Shown here piece by piece: positions 17,194 to 25,317 of a stretch of 27,318 nucleotides of DNA. The notes under the pieces were generated by a model. The model did no database searches. It was not told the origin of the DNA and saw only the letters and a list, made by a program, of their open reading frames with translations. The position numbers were made by a program, and so were the translations under genes. How positions within the stretch are numbered: position 1 is the first letter of the stretch; the number at the start of each line of letters is the position of its first letter. This DNA is from CAYUBI01 sp964443005 (GTDB taxonomy: Bacteria > Margulisbacteria > Riflemargulisbacteria > GWF2-35-9 > CAYUBI01), in the NCBI GenBank assembly GCA_964443005.1, contig CAYUBI010000019.1, forward strand, positions 1 through 27,318, read 5' to 3'.

Positions 17194-18035
17194 TATATAA
17201 CAATAACCTCCTCTTCTAATTTGATTCCGATTTCATTATAAACGATCTGCTGTATTTTTTGTATCAGCGCCAAAATATCGACGCCAGTTGCTTTCCCTGC
17301 ATTTACAATAACATTACCATGAGCAGTATACACAACAGCATCTCCAATCCGAAGTGTTTTTAATCCCAGTTCATCAATTAACTGTCCTGCTGATTTCCCA
17401 ATTGATATCGGATTTTTAAAAACAGAGCCTAAGGTCGGTATTGTCAGCGGAATTTTAGCTAATCGACTTTTTTTGGCATTTTGTAATGAACGTAAAATTT
17501 GATCTATCGGCAACGAAATCAATTGTAATGTTGCAGATAAAATAATTTCATGCGAAGACTGGAAACACGAAGTTCGATAACCAAAACCTAACTGATCATG
17601 AGAAAGCGATTTGATATTTCCATTCAAATCTAACACGGTAACTTCATCAACAAAATCACCCATTGACTGACCAAATGCCCCGAAATTCTGATAAATTGCA
17701 CCACCTACAGTAGCAGGAATAGGATAAGTAAAATCTAAACCACCCAAACCATGTTGCTCTGCAAAATGAATCAGCTCAGGCAACCTTACACCAGCACCAA
17801 CGCAAACACGACCTTTCTGACACAAAAGTTCGTTAGCAAATTGAAGCAATGACACAACTGTGTAACTTGATTTTTTAGCAAACAACAGTTTCGTCGTTCG
17901 CCCAATAATAGAATAAGCCTGTATCTCACGAAGCTCATCCAATGTTGCGGGAGTATACACGCAAATATCTGCACCATAGCTTTTTATAAACGAAACTTGC
18001 TGGGATGGAAGAATAATAAAACGACATCGCACCAT
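17193..18035 (-). CDS. murB: UDP-N-acetylenolpyruvoylglucosamine reductase, divergent N-terminus
   Basis: MurB reduces UDP-GlcNAc-enolpyruvate to UDP-MurNAc using FAD and NADPH. The 280-residue protein keeps VGAGVRLPELIHFAEQHGLGGLDF, the PATVGGAIYQNFGAFG flavin motif, GFGYR (catalytic Arg), GSVFKNP (proton-donor Ser) and the terminal EEEV glutamate. The N-terminal FAD loop is unusual: where most family members have G.GSN.L, this one reads IIGRTTKLLF, and the TxRIGG motif before it is reduced to SYGADICVYTP. The length is slightly below the usual 290-310. The gene begins with an ATG directly downstream of a TTGACA promoter and has no Shine-Dalgarno sequence. A start further upstream is unlikely given that promoter. 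Confidence 0.92.
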   Translation of the reverse strand: MVRCRFIILPSQQVSFIKSYGADICVYTPATLDELREIQAYSIIGRTTKLLFAKKSSYTVVSLLQFANELLCQKGRVCVGAGVRLPELIHFAEQHGLGGLDFTYPIPATVGGAIYQNFGAFGQSMGDFVDEVTVLDLNGNIKSLSHDQLGFGYRTSCFQSSHEIILSATLQLISLPIDQILRSLQNAKKSRLAKIPLTIPTLGSVFKNPISIGKSAGQLIDELGLKTLRIGDAVVYTAHGNVIVNAGKATGVDILALIQKIQQIVYNEIGIKLEEEVIVI

Positions 18036-18041
18036 ATTGCA

Positions 18042-18071
18042 AGTATGTCGCTACTGCCTAATAATTGTCAA
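18042..18071 (-). promoter_or_regulatory. Promoter of murB-ddl-ftsQ, placed for a leaderless mRNA
   Basis: A perfect TTGACA (18066-18071), an 18-base spacer and CATACT (18042-18047) on the minus strand. The -10 box ends 6 bases before the ATG at 18035, so transcription should start at the A of the start codon. The -10 match is only moderate (4 of 6). Confidence 0.55.
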
Positions 18072-18149
18072 CTCGACAAAATAAAATTTTCGACATAAAC
18101 TAAATATATACAAGAAAATAGATATTTATCATTAAGGAGCAACTAAACT

Positions 18150-19049
18150 ATGTTTAAAAAAATAACCCTACTTATATTTATCGGAATTTTAATATCCTTG
18201 ACATTAGCTGAAACGCCTCAAATAGGCGGAAAATTCAACTTTGTATCTCCATTAAATAACCGTAATTCAGGTCAACTAGATTATAAAAATACTTTAGCAG
18301 AATTGTTTGTATCTTTTACACGCTTTGAATTAGAAATTGACTTAAAAGTACTGAATCCCTCAACCTATGACACGCTTTGCGTTCGACAAGCCTATATTAA
18401 GCTACCCCTCATGAATGGCCAACTATTGTTCGGCAATATACGCACAGGCATTGGCGAACTCAATTATTACTCGATTCTCGTGCCTCAAGGATCCTTTGGA
18501 AAAGAAATAGAAGGTATGGGTATTCGATTTCATTCTCAACCTGGAGACACTAAAATTGATATTGGAAATTTAGGAAATATATTAGCAGATTCTGGAAACT
18601 CAATCCAAGACAGAATTATGTATGCACAACTTGCGCTAGCTGATGTTAGTGGCTTTCCACTAACATTCGCAGGCATTATGACAACCCGCCCGGCTCTAGC
18701 TAAGTCCAATATTGATGTTATGAGTACAATCGAATGCAAATTCATTCCCAACTTTTCAATTAATATAACCGGAAAAATAAATATTATCCAAGATATTCTT
18801 GCACTAACAAAATATATGGCAGGCGCTATTGCTATCAAATATACACTGGAACCTTTTCAGGCATACAGCTCGTTTTGCGTTGGCGTTAACAGCGATACAA
18901 AAGTTAATGATACAGATCAAGATCTAATTTTGGGCCTTGCATATATCGCAGACAAAGATCTTCGACTGGTATGGGAAACACAAAATGCAAAACTGAATAA
19001 TATTGCTAGCCTCGCATCAACAATCATTGGCATAGAAATGAAATTTTAA
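18150..19049 (+). CDS. Secreted beta-rich protein, probable outer-membrane barrel
   Basis: The 299-residue protein has a signal peptide (MFKKITLLIFIGILISLTLA) and then alternating hydrophobic strands throughout, for example LAELFVSFTRFELEIDLKV and GAIAIKYTLEPFQAYSSFCV. It ends in a strand with a terminal phenylalanine (IIGIEMKF), the usual recognition signal for outer-membrane barrel assembly. I recognise no specific family. A good Shine-Dalgarno sequence (AAGGAG) lies 9 bases before the ATG. A PHP-domain gene follows after 15 bases and may be cotranscribed. Barrel structure and location are inferred. Confidence 0.75.
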   Translation: MFKKITLLIFIGILISLTLAETPQIGGKFNFVSPLNNRNSGQLDYKNTLAELFVSFTRFELEIDLKVLNPSTYDTLCVRQAYIKLPLMNGQLLFGNIRTGIGELNYYSILVPQGSFGKEIEGMGIRFHSQPGDTKIDIGNLGNILADSGNSIQDRIMYAQLALADVSGFPLTFAGIMTTRPALAKSNIDVMSTIECKFIPNFSINITGKINIIQDILALTKYMAGAIAIKYTLEPFQAYSSFCVGVNSDTKVNDTDQDLILGLAYIADKDLRLVWETQNAKLNNIASLASTIIGIEMKF

Positions 19050-19064
19050 TTTTCATATCAAACC

Positions 19065-19991
19065 ATGATTGATCTTCATATTCATTCAACCTACTCTGAT
19101 GGTGAATTTAATATATCCGAATTGATTCAACTTGCCAACGATCATCAGGTAACAGCGCTTGCCAAAACTGATCACAATACTGTTTCCGGAACAGCTGAAC
19201 TCGTTGAAAAAGGCAATCAAGCCAATCTAACAATTATTCCAGCAGTTGAAATCTCAACATCTTTTCAATGGCAACAACAACCATATGAATTACATATATT
19301 AGGCTATTTTGTACCCTATCAACACCCAGATTTTCTATATTGGTTAACGAATTATTTGAACACACTGAATGAATTTGAACTTTTTTATCGTCTTCAGTTT
19401 ATTCAGCGACATTTTCCCAAAGTAACACGGGACAATTTGCTATCCTGTGCACGTAACAATGAAAAAGTAATTAGCGGAATTCAGTTTGTGCAAAGTGTGC
19501 TACTTTACCCTGAATATCACACAATTCTTAAACAACATAATATTTTATATGATGAAAACGGAGAACAACAAGTAAATACCTATAAATTTTATCGGCAATA
19601 CTGCGAACCTCAACATGCAAAAGAAAAAGAAGATATGGGAAAACAAAGTCCTATTATTAACACTGAAGAAGCAATTAAGCTCCTACGTACATTTCATTCA
19701 ATTCCGGTTATTGCTCATTTCCCGATCCGCCAATTGCCTATAACAGCCCTATTACCTTTAAAAAACGTAGGACTATTAGGGATAGAATTAGCCAATCATA
19801 TTGATTATCATCGCACCAAAGACGAACGACAAGCGATTCTTTCGTTTGCTCTACAAGAAAACTTAATAGTTACTGTAGGATCCGACTTTCATGGACGGAT
19901 TAAACCTCATTTAAAATACGGTCCTATAGGTCACGAACTAAATCATGATAAAGTTTTAAAAAACATAATTAACTTACAAAAAATTATTTAA
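19065..19991 (+). CDS. PHP-domain phosphoesterase
   Basis: The 308-residue protein shows the PHP metal-binding motifs in order: DLHIHSTYSDG (3-13; H5 and H7), TDHNT (35-39), the glutamate of PAVEIS (E62), H77 in ELHILGYF, a histidine in VIAHFPIR and GSDFHG near the end. These match the trpH/YciV-type group, whose studied members are a 3',5'-nucleotide bisphosphate phosphatase or 5'-3' exonuclease (RNase AM). Residues 100-190 form an insert that is common in this group. The exact substrate cannot be read from the sequence. There is no clear Shine-Dalgarno sequence 5' of the ATG, and coupling to the upstream gene is likely. Confidence 0.85.
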   Translation: MIDLHIHSTYSDGEFNISELIQLANDHQVTALAKTDHNTVSGTAELVEKGNQANLTIIPAVEISTSFQWQQQPYELHILGYFVPYQHPDFLYWLTNYLNTLNEFELFYRLQFIQRHFPKVTRDNLLSCARNNEKVISGIQFVQSVLLYPEYHTILKQHNILYDENGEQQVNTYKFYRQYCEPQHAKEKEDMGKQSPIINTEEAIKLLRTFHSIPVIAHFPIRQLPITALLPLKNVGLLGIELANHIDYHRTKDERQAILSFALQENLIVTVGSDFHGRIKPHLKYGPIGHELNHDKVLKNIINLQKII

Positions 19992-20013
19992 ATTATTGTT
20001 TTAAAAAAATCAG

Positions 20014-20039
20014 GCAACAACTAGCAACGATTTTTGCCG
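20014..20039 (-). terminator. Possible terminator at the end of the sigma-factor/chemotaxis operon
   Basis: On the minus strand GGCAA and TTGCC form a short 5-bp stem with a long loop, followed by TGATTTTTTT. The U-tract is good but the stem is weak. It lies between convergent genes ending at 19991 and 20044. Confidence 0.35.
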
Positions 20040-20043
20040 AGGC

Positions 20044-20721
20044 TTAACCCATAACATCCCATAATGCAGCAAAAACAAAACCAATTAACGTCATACTATG
20101 GATACCCATGACCCTTAAAGATAATTGAGAAAAAGAAACTCTATTTTTTGTTCTCGTTTTTAAAACGCCCTGCGAGCTAGCAATAAGCCAATAAATCAAA
20201 AACAATCCGATTGCATAAACCAATGTCCCAATAAAATAACTTCGTTCCATTAATTCTAAACTTCCAATGCCCATTAAAGAAAATATCATCACAGCATGAC
20301 ATAATGCAGCTATCAATAACCAATGATCCTGCGTCAAACAAATAGAAAAATACCGCCATTTTTTATTTATTCGCAACATACTTTCAGGAAACAAAATAAT
20401 ATGATTAGCAATACTTGCAACAACAACAACAACAAGCATCAGCAAAATAGACAAATCAGAACGACCACTACTCAAACTAATAGCTACTAATGCAACTAAA
20501 CCATCAATAAATGCAGTCAAAACTAAGCTAAGCAAACAATCAATACCCCAAAAATTACAGCTAACACGGATACTTATCATTGGAATTAATGACAAACAAA
20601 CAATCCATAGCAAACGGCTACTCCACATTCCATCATGACTTAAAAAAAGAAAAAATCCAACAAAAATGAAACTGACAATACTAGTTGCGAAAAATTTAAA
20701 TAATAATGTACGAAAATTCAT
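20044..20721 (-). CDS. Multi-pass membrane protein of unknown function
   Basis: About 225 residues with roughly six or seven hydrophobic helices, for example TSIVSFIFVGFFLFLS, LSILLMLVVVVVASIANHII and LVYAIGLFLIYWLIASS. There is no signal peptide as such and no motif I can name. The ATG at 20721 is preferred over the adjacent in-frame TTG at 20724. It begins six bases after the tsaC stop, so it is the last gene of the run that starts at the sigma factor. A role linked to its neighbours cannot be deduced. Confidence 0.7.
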   Translation of the reverse strand: MNFRTLLFKFFATSIVSFIFVGFFLFLSHDGMWSSRLLWIVCLSLIPMISIRVSCNFWGIDCLLSLVLTAFIDGLVALVAISLSSGRSDLSILLMLVVVVVASIANHIILFPESMLRINKKWRYFSICLTQDHWLLIAALCHAVMIFSLMGIGSLELMERSYFIGTLVYAIGLFLIYWLIASSQGVLKTRTKNRVSFSQLSLRVMGIHSMTLIGFVFAALWDVMG

Positions 20722-20727
20722 CAAGAA

Positions 20728-21315
20728 TTACGTTAATATAGGACGAACAATCACATCGCCATGACGTAATACATTAACATATTCACTACGAATATCAACA
20801 ATCGTCGAACTGATTCCTGTCATGGCTTCACTATTTTCAAGATAACAATCTATCTTCATTCCAAAAATATCTCGAACCTCGTGACAGAAGGTAGCTGGAG
20901 ATTTTCCTGACAAATTTGCTGATGGTACAACAATAGGATTTTCATAAGCTTCAACAAGTGCTTTCATCACAGAATGCCCTGAAACGCGAATTGCAATCGT
21001 ATCGCCACCGCCTGTAGCAACAGAAGAAATCAACGGATGTCGATCAAAAATGAAGGTAACAGCTCCAGGCCAATACGTTGTTAAAAAAACAATTTGTTCC
21101 TGCGTAAAAGTAGTTGCAACCAACCGTTGTGCTTGCTCAATATTTCGAACCTGAAACACAAATGGCTTTAATTCGGGTCGCTGTTTTAGATCATACAAAC
21201 GTTCAATCGCTTCGTTATTAAAGGCATCCACAGCAAGGCCATAAACAGTTTCCGTAGGAACCGCGATAATGCCACCTCGCCTTAAACATTCAACTGCATC
21301 TAAAATTGAACTCAT
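20728..21315 (-). CDS. tsaC: L-threonylcarbamoyladenylate synthase (YrdC/Sua5 domain)
   Basis: The 195-residue single-domain protein makes threonylcarbamoyl-AMP from threonine, bicarbonate and ATP for t6A modification of ANN-decoding tRNAs. The YrdC motifs are GGIIAVPTETVYGLAVDA (14-31), LKQRPELKPF (43-52; the K.R nucleotide-binding motif), WPGAVTFIF, IAIRVSGH, VVPSANLSGKSPAT and the final VLRHGDV. It lacks the C-terminal Sua5 domain, so it is the short TsaC form. GAGGTAAAGC lies before the ATG. It sits between two membrane-protein genes; no other t6A gene is in view. Confidence 0.93.
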   Translation of the reverse strand: MSSILDAVECLRRGGIIAVPTETVYGLAVDAFNNEAIERLYDLKQRPELKPFVFQVRNIEQAQRLVATTFTQEQIVFLTTYWPGAVTFIFDRHPLISSVATGGGDTIAIRVSGHSVMKALVEAYENPIVVPSANLSGKSPATFCHEVRDIFGMKIDCYLENSEAMTGISSTIVDIRSEYVNVLRHGDVIVRPILT

Positions 21316-21371
21316 GCTTTACCTCATTTTTCTCAAACAAATTCACATAAAACCTAGTTTGATGTCAGATA

Positions 21372-22097
21372 TTACTCAGAATTAAAAATAATCCGAATAC
21401 TTTTTTGCACAATACTTAAACTACCCATTAAGATAACTAAAACAAAAATATAAGCCCATGCTGGCTGATAAAAATGAAGCAACCCTGTAGCAATTCCATA
21501 AATAAAAAGATGAAGAACAATTAACACATTCGGCGAAAAAACACGCTGCCGATGTAAAATATAAAACGATCCAATTAACACAAAAAATGTCAAATGGTAA
21601 AGCGCAAGCCCTATAAACTGCCATGATGGCTCGTGAGTAAAAAATGCTAATTTCTGAACAAGCAATTGATGTTCAAGGCCAGATAACGCAGCTACTTTTT
21701 CAGGTAATGACAACAATGTTAAGGAATAAATATTATCGAACATGACAACTATGGCTACAGCAATCAGCTTAATCGAAACATAACCAACAACAATCATCAA
21801 AAAATGATAAATATTTTCTACATAAAAGCGTTTAATAATAAAGTGCCGAATCGCAGTTTCAATTGCAACAACTAATACAATCTCCCATATCAACAACACA
21901 ATCCCTTGACGAATACCTACCACTAGAATCAAAGGGAACAAAACAAATCTAATAGCATATATTATGCCAAACAAAAATCCTAACAATAAAAAATAATACT
22001 TAGGTACCAATTTTCGCTGAAGATAAAAAATAAGCAATAAAGGAATTCCAATCATGACCATTGTTTGGATCATAATCGGAAAAAAATGTGGTATCAT
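21372..22097 (-). CDS. Multi-pass membrane protein, possibly YhfC-like
   Basis: 241 residues with about seven hydrophobic segments, including IPLLLIFYLQRKLVP, LGFLFGIIYAIRFVLFPLILVV and LIVLHLFIYGIATGLLHFY. ETAIRHFIIKRF and the histidine in LALYHLTFFVLIG loosely recall the E..R and H positions of YhfC/PrsW-type putative intramembrane proteases, but I would not assign that family firmly. It starts 6 bases after the third cheY and has no good Shine-Dalgarno sequence, so translation is probably coupled. Function unknown. Confidence 0.7.
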   Translation of the reverse strand: MIPHFFPIMIQTMVMIGIPLLLIFYLQRKLVPKYYFLLLGFLFGIIYAIRFVLFPLILVVGIRQGIVLLIWEIVLVVAIETAIRHFIIKRFYVENIYHFLMIVVGYVSIKLIAVAIVVMFDNIYSLTLLSLPEKVAALSGLEHQLLVQKLAFFTHEPSWQFIGLALYHLTFFVLIGSFYILHRQRVFSPNVLIVLHLFIYGIATGLLHFYQPAWAYIFVLVILMGSLSIVQKSIRIIFNSE

Positions 22098-22103
22098 CCA
22101 GTA

Positions 22104-22487
22104 CTATTGTTCAGTTTCATTACCTGACTTTAAAGCTAGCAATTTATTCAACGGATTTAATATTTCATGTGGCTCAAACGGTTTAACAATAAAATCTTTA
22201 GCACCTGCAGTCATCGCATCTACAACCAATTTGTGATGACCTTTGCTACTGACCATCACAATAATAGCTTCTGGATCCAACGTACGAATCTGCTTTACAC
22301 ACTTAATGCCATCCATTCCAGGCATTGTAATGTCCATAAAAACCATATCTGGCTTTAAATCCTGAAACATTTTTAATGCTTTAATTCCATTGCTCGCTTC
22401 AAAAACCTCGTGCCCCTGTTCCTCAATAATAGTTTTACATCGCATGCGCATAAACTCCGAATCATCTACAATCAAAATTTTAGCCAT
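22104..22487 (-). CDS. CheY-type response regulator (third of three)
   Basis: A stand-alone receiver domain of 127 residues without output domain. It has IVDDSEFMRMRC with the acidic pair, the phospho-acceptor in VFMDITMPGMDG, the switch serine in MVSSKGHH and the lysine in VKPFEP, so it should be phosphorylatable. A short polar tail (SGNETEQ) is unique to this copy. AAGGAG precedes the ATG. It is clearly paralogous to the two receivers upstream and probably accepts phosphate from the CheA of the same operon. Whether it binds a flagellar or other motor is unknown; no flagellar gene is in view. Confidence 0.92.
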   Translation of the reverse strand: MAKILIVDDSEFMRMRCKTIIEEQGHEVFEASNGIKALKMFQDLKPDMVFMDITMPGMDGIKCVKQIRTLDPEAIIVMVSSKGHHKLVVDAMTAGAKDFIVKPFEPHEILNPLNKLLALKSGNETEQ

Positions 22488-22506
22488 ATAAGTCTCCTTT
22501 TTTTAC

Positions 22507-22526
22507 TATTCTATTAAAATAGAATA
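22507..22526. repeat. Perfect 9-bp palindrome between cheY paralogues
   Basis: TATTCTATT, two bases, AATAGAATA. It lies in the 50-base gap upstream of the third cheY. It could be an operator or a weak RNA hairpin that shields the following AAGGAG. The preceding cheY-cheY gap has a related but imperfect inverted repeat (TATTCTGTT...TAGATA). Confidence 0.45.
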
Positions 22527-22537
22527 CCATTATTATC

Positions 22538-22897
22538 CTATTTAGCCAGCAATTTACGTATAGTTTCACCCAATTTAATTGGATCAAATGGTTTAATAAC
22601 AAATTCCTTAGCACCCGCAGTTAGTGCTTCCATAATTAACGAATCATGCCCTAAACTACTAATCATAATTACTTTAACAGTTGGATCTAACTTCTTTAAT
22701 TGACGAACAGTTTCAATACCATCCATACCTGGCATAGTAATATCCATTAACGTAAGATCTGGTTTTAAATCCGGATACAACTCTAAAGCCTGCTGTCCGT
22801 TTCCAGCCTCAAACACTTCAAACCCATCTTTTTCAAGAATTGCACGACAACGAAGGCGCATAAAATCAGAATCATCTACTACAAGTATATTAGCCAA
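22538..22897 (-). CDS. CheY-type response regulator (second of three)
   Basis: A 119-residue receiver domain with VVDDSDFMRLRC, the phospho-acceptor in TLMDITMPGMDG, the switch serine in MISSLGHD and the lysine in IKPFDP. All catalytic positions are kept. The start is a TTG at 22897, with GGGAGGGAG 4 bases upstream; the next in-frame ATG would cut into the first helix. It is separated from the first cheY by 40 bases and from the third by 50, and the latter gap holds a palindrome. Confidence 0.92.
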   Translation of the reverse strand: MANILVVDDSDFMRLRCRAILEKDGFEVFEAGNGQQALELYPDLKPDLTLMDITMPGMDGIETVRQLKKLDPTVKVIMISSLGHDSLIMEALTAGAKEFVIKPFDPIKLGETIRKLLAK

Positions 22898-22937
22898 AAT
22901 CTCCCTCCCGTTATGATATCTACTCTAACAGAATAAA

Positions 22938-23306
22938 TCATACTGGCTTAGTATTCAAGAGCTTGTCAATAGAATTTAAAATTTTATTGGGTTCAAATGG
23001 CTTGACAACAAAATCTTTAGCGCCAGCTTTTATAGCTTCAATGATCAACGACTGCTGTCCCATACCACTTAACATCGCAATAACAGCCCGAGGATCAATG
23101 GCTTTTATCTGACGAACAGCCTCAATTCCATCCATGTCCGGCATTGTCACATCCATAAAAACAATATCTGGCTTCACTTTTTTATAAACTTCTACAGCAG
23201 TACGTCCATTTTCAGCTTCGAACGTTTCAAACCCTTGTTCTTGCAAAAAACTAAGGCAACGCATACGCATAAAATCCGAATCATCTACTATCAATACTTT
23301 TATCAA
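22938..23306 (-). CDS. cheY: CheY-type response regulator (first of three)
   Basis: A 122-residue receiver domain with acidic pair D8/D9 (IVDDSDFMRMRC), phospho-acceptor D52 (VFMDVTMP), switch S80 (MLSGMG) and K102 (VKPFEP). It starts at a TTG whose TTGA overlaps the cheA stop codon. The full AAGGAGG lies 6 bases upstream, inside the end of cheA. This tight coupling makes it the most likely direct partner of CheA. The symbol reflects domain type and position; the three paralogues cannot be ranked by function from sequence. Confidence 0.93.
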   Translation of the reverse strand: MIKVLIVDDSDFMRMRCLSFLQEQGFETFEAENGRTAVEVYKKVKPDIVFMDVTMPDMDGIEAVRQIKAIDPRAVIAMLSGMGQQSLIIEAIKAGAKDFVVKPFEPNKILNSIDKLLNTKPV

Positions 23307-25291
23307 TTAATTCCTCCTTCAGCAATCAGTGATTCCATGAGGCTAGGAATATCTAAAATTAATCCTACTTTTCCTGTACCCAAAATTGTAGCCCCTGAAA
23401 TACCCTTCGTTGTATTTACAAAATCTGTCAACGTTTTTACTACAATTTCTTGTTCACCTATTAATTGATCAGCGATTAAACCAACAAGTTGATTGCCAGT
23501 TTGCACAACAACAATATATAATTTATCTTGATGAGTCGAAGGCTTTCCATTATCTATTTTAAAGACTTTCTTCGTTTCAAGCAAGGGAACAACTTTATCT
23601 CGAAGCATAATTGTATCTCGTTCATTCACTTTTTTTACATTTCGCGGTCGAATTCGTAAAGTTTCAATAACCGAGCTAATTGGAACTGCAAAAATTTTAT
23701 CACAAACGGAAATCAACAAGGCATGAATAATAGCTAATGTTAAGGGTAGCTTGATCGTAAACAACGTTCCTTTTCCTGGCAACGAATCAATTTCAATATG
23801 TCCATTCATACCATTCAAGGTCTCTTGCACAACATCCATGCCAACACCTCGGCCAGACACATCAGTCACTGCTTCTGCAGTAGAAAATCCAGGCGCAAAT
23901 AATAATTGAATGACCTCAGATTCCGTCATTGTTTTTGCTTTTTCTGGCGTAACCAGATGTTTTTCAACAGCTTTTGATAAAACTCGATCCAAATTAATTC
24001 CAGCTCCATCATCTTGAACCGAAATGACAATTTTATTTTCTTTTTGACTAGCAGATAACAATAAAAGACCTTCCCTATTTTTTCCTTTTTTAATTCGCTC
24101 TTCTGGCATTTCAATACCATGATCTAATGCATTGCGAATCAGATGCAAAATTGGTTCACCTAATTTCTCTATAATAATTCGATCCAATTCAGTTTGCAGT
24201 CCTGTCATTTTAAATTTTACTTGTTTATTTAGTTTTCTAGATAAATCACGAACAATTCGCGGATATTTACTGAAAACGGTTTCAATAGGCAACATGCGCA
24301 CTCGCATAATTTCACTTTGCAAATCAGCTGTAATCTTACCTATGTGCAACGCAATTTCCCACAATTGCGTAACAAACTTATCCGCAGTATTCAGCTCCTC
24401 AATTTCCAGTCCTAATTGCGTAATTCGCGCTCGATCAACCACTAATTCACCTACCAAATTCATCAAATTGTCTAGCTTTTCAATATCCACCCGAACAGTT
24501 TGAGAAGGTTGTGAATGAGCCTTACCTACATCTATAGACTCTACCTCTGCAATTTTCCTCTCTTTAATTGATTCAATTTCTCTTTTTTGACTAATTTCAA
24601 TAACCTCTACGTTAACATCCTCAATATCCATCACTGCACTCAACATGCTTTTCAAATCATCATGAGTTAAATCAGAAGTCATCACAATTGTTAACGTATG
24701 ATTAACATCTCCAGCATGAATGGATTCAAAAGTAGGCACACTGGATTTTATAGTACCTGCTTCAACCAATAATTGATAACATTGAAAAATCCGAACACCT
24801 GGCATCAAAGCTTCCTGCGCTACTTTTATAGTAACACAAACATCTCCTAGCAATACGTCATTCATTTCAACTAATTTAGTAACCGGCTTAGCCAAAGAAA
24901 CATTTCCTGAATCTACACAATTTTTTAATTTTTCAACAATATCCTCAACATCAATCATTTTTGTTAATTTTGTACCATCAATTACTTCACGTAAACTTTT
25001 TAAGGAATCAAGACTCTCAAAAAGAACATCCATTATTTCAGGCGTAACAGATAATTTTGAAGATCGAACCAAATCAAAAACATTTTCTATTGCATGCGTC
25101 AATTCCATCATTCGATTATAACCAACTGCTCCAGCACTTCCCTTTAAGGTATGTGCAAAGCGAAAAACAGAATTAATACATTGCATATCTTCTGGAGACT
25201 GTTCAAGCATAACAAAACCTTGAGAAAGAGATTCGATATTTTCATCAACCTCTTGCAAAAACATTCCGACTTCCTCGGAAGATAAATTCAA
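23303..25291 (-). CDS. cheA: Chemotaxis histidine kinase CheA
   Basis: The 662-residue cytoplasmic kinase has an HPt domain (P1, about 1-105) with phospho-acceptor H47 in AHTLKGSAG. A P2-like region (about 145-235) follows, then P3 dimerisation at VDIEKLDNLMNLVGELVVDR (about 268-330). P4, the ATP-binding domain, runs from about 335 to 512 with HLIRNALDHG, DDGAGI (427-432) and GRGVGMDVV. P5, the CheW-like domain, spans about 515-655. All kinase motifs are intact. The start is a TTG at 25291 with weak AGAGAA upstream. An ATG eight codons later (25267) has GAGGAAG before it and is an alternative, but would clip the first P1 helix. The sigma-factor gene ends 26 bases upstream. Partners in view are the MCP and three CheY proteins; cheW, cheR and cheB are absent. 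Confidence 0.95.
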   Translation of the reverse strand: MNLSSEEVGMFLQEVDENIESLSQGFVMLEQSPEDMQCINSVFRFAHTLKGSAGAVGYNRMMELTHAIENVFDLVRSSKLSVTPEIMDVLFESLDSLKSLREVIDGTKLTKMIDVEDIVEKLKNCVDSGNVSLAKPVTKLVEMNDVLLGDVCVTIKVAQEALMPGVRIFQCYQLLVEAGTIKSSVPTFESIHAGDVNHTLTIVMTSDLTHDDLKSMLSAVMDIEDVNVEVIEISQKREIESIKERKIAEVESIDVGKAHSQPSQTVRVDIEKLDNLMNLVGELVVDRARITQLGLEIEELNTADKFVTQLWEIALHIGKITADLQSEIMRVRMLPIETVFSKYPRIVRDLSRKLNKQVKFKMTGLQTELDRIIIEKLGEPILHLIRNALDHGIEMPEERIKKGKNREGLLLLSASQKENKIVISVQDDGAGINLDRVLSKAVEKHLVTPEKAKTMTESEVIQLLFAPGFSTAEAVTDVSGRGVGMDVVQETLNGMNGHIEIDSLPGKGTLFTIKLPLTLAIIHALLISVCDKIFAVPISSVIETLRIRPRNVKKVNERDTIMLRDKVVPLLETKKVFKIDNGKPSTHQDKLYIVVVQTGNQLVGLIADQLIGEQEIVVKTLTDFVNTTKGISGATILGTGKVGLILDIPSLMESLIAEGGIN

Positions 25292-25317
25292 ATTCTCTGT
25301 TGGTTTTGTAGGCTTAC

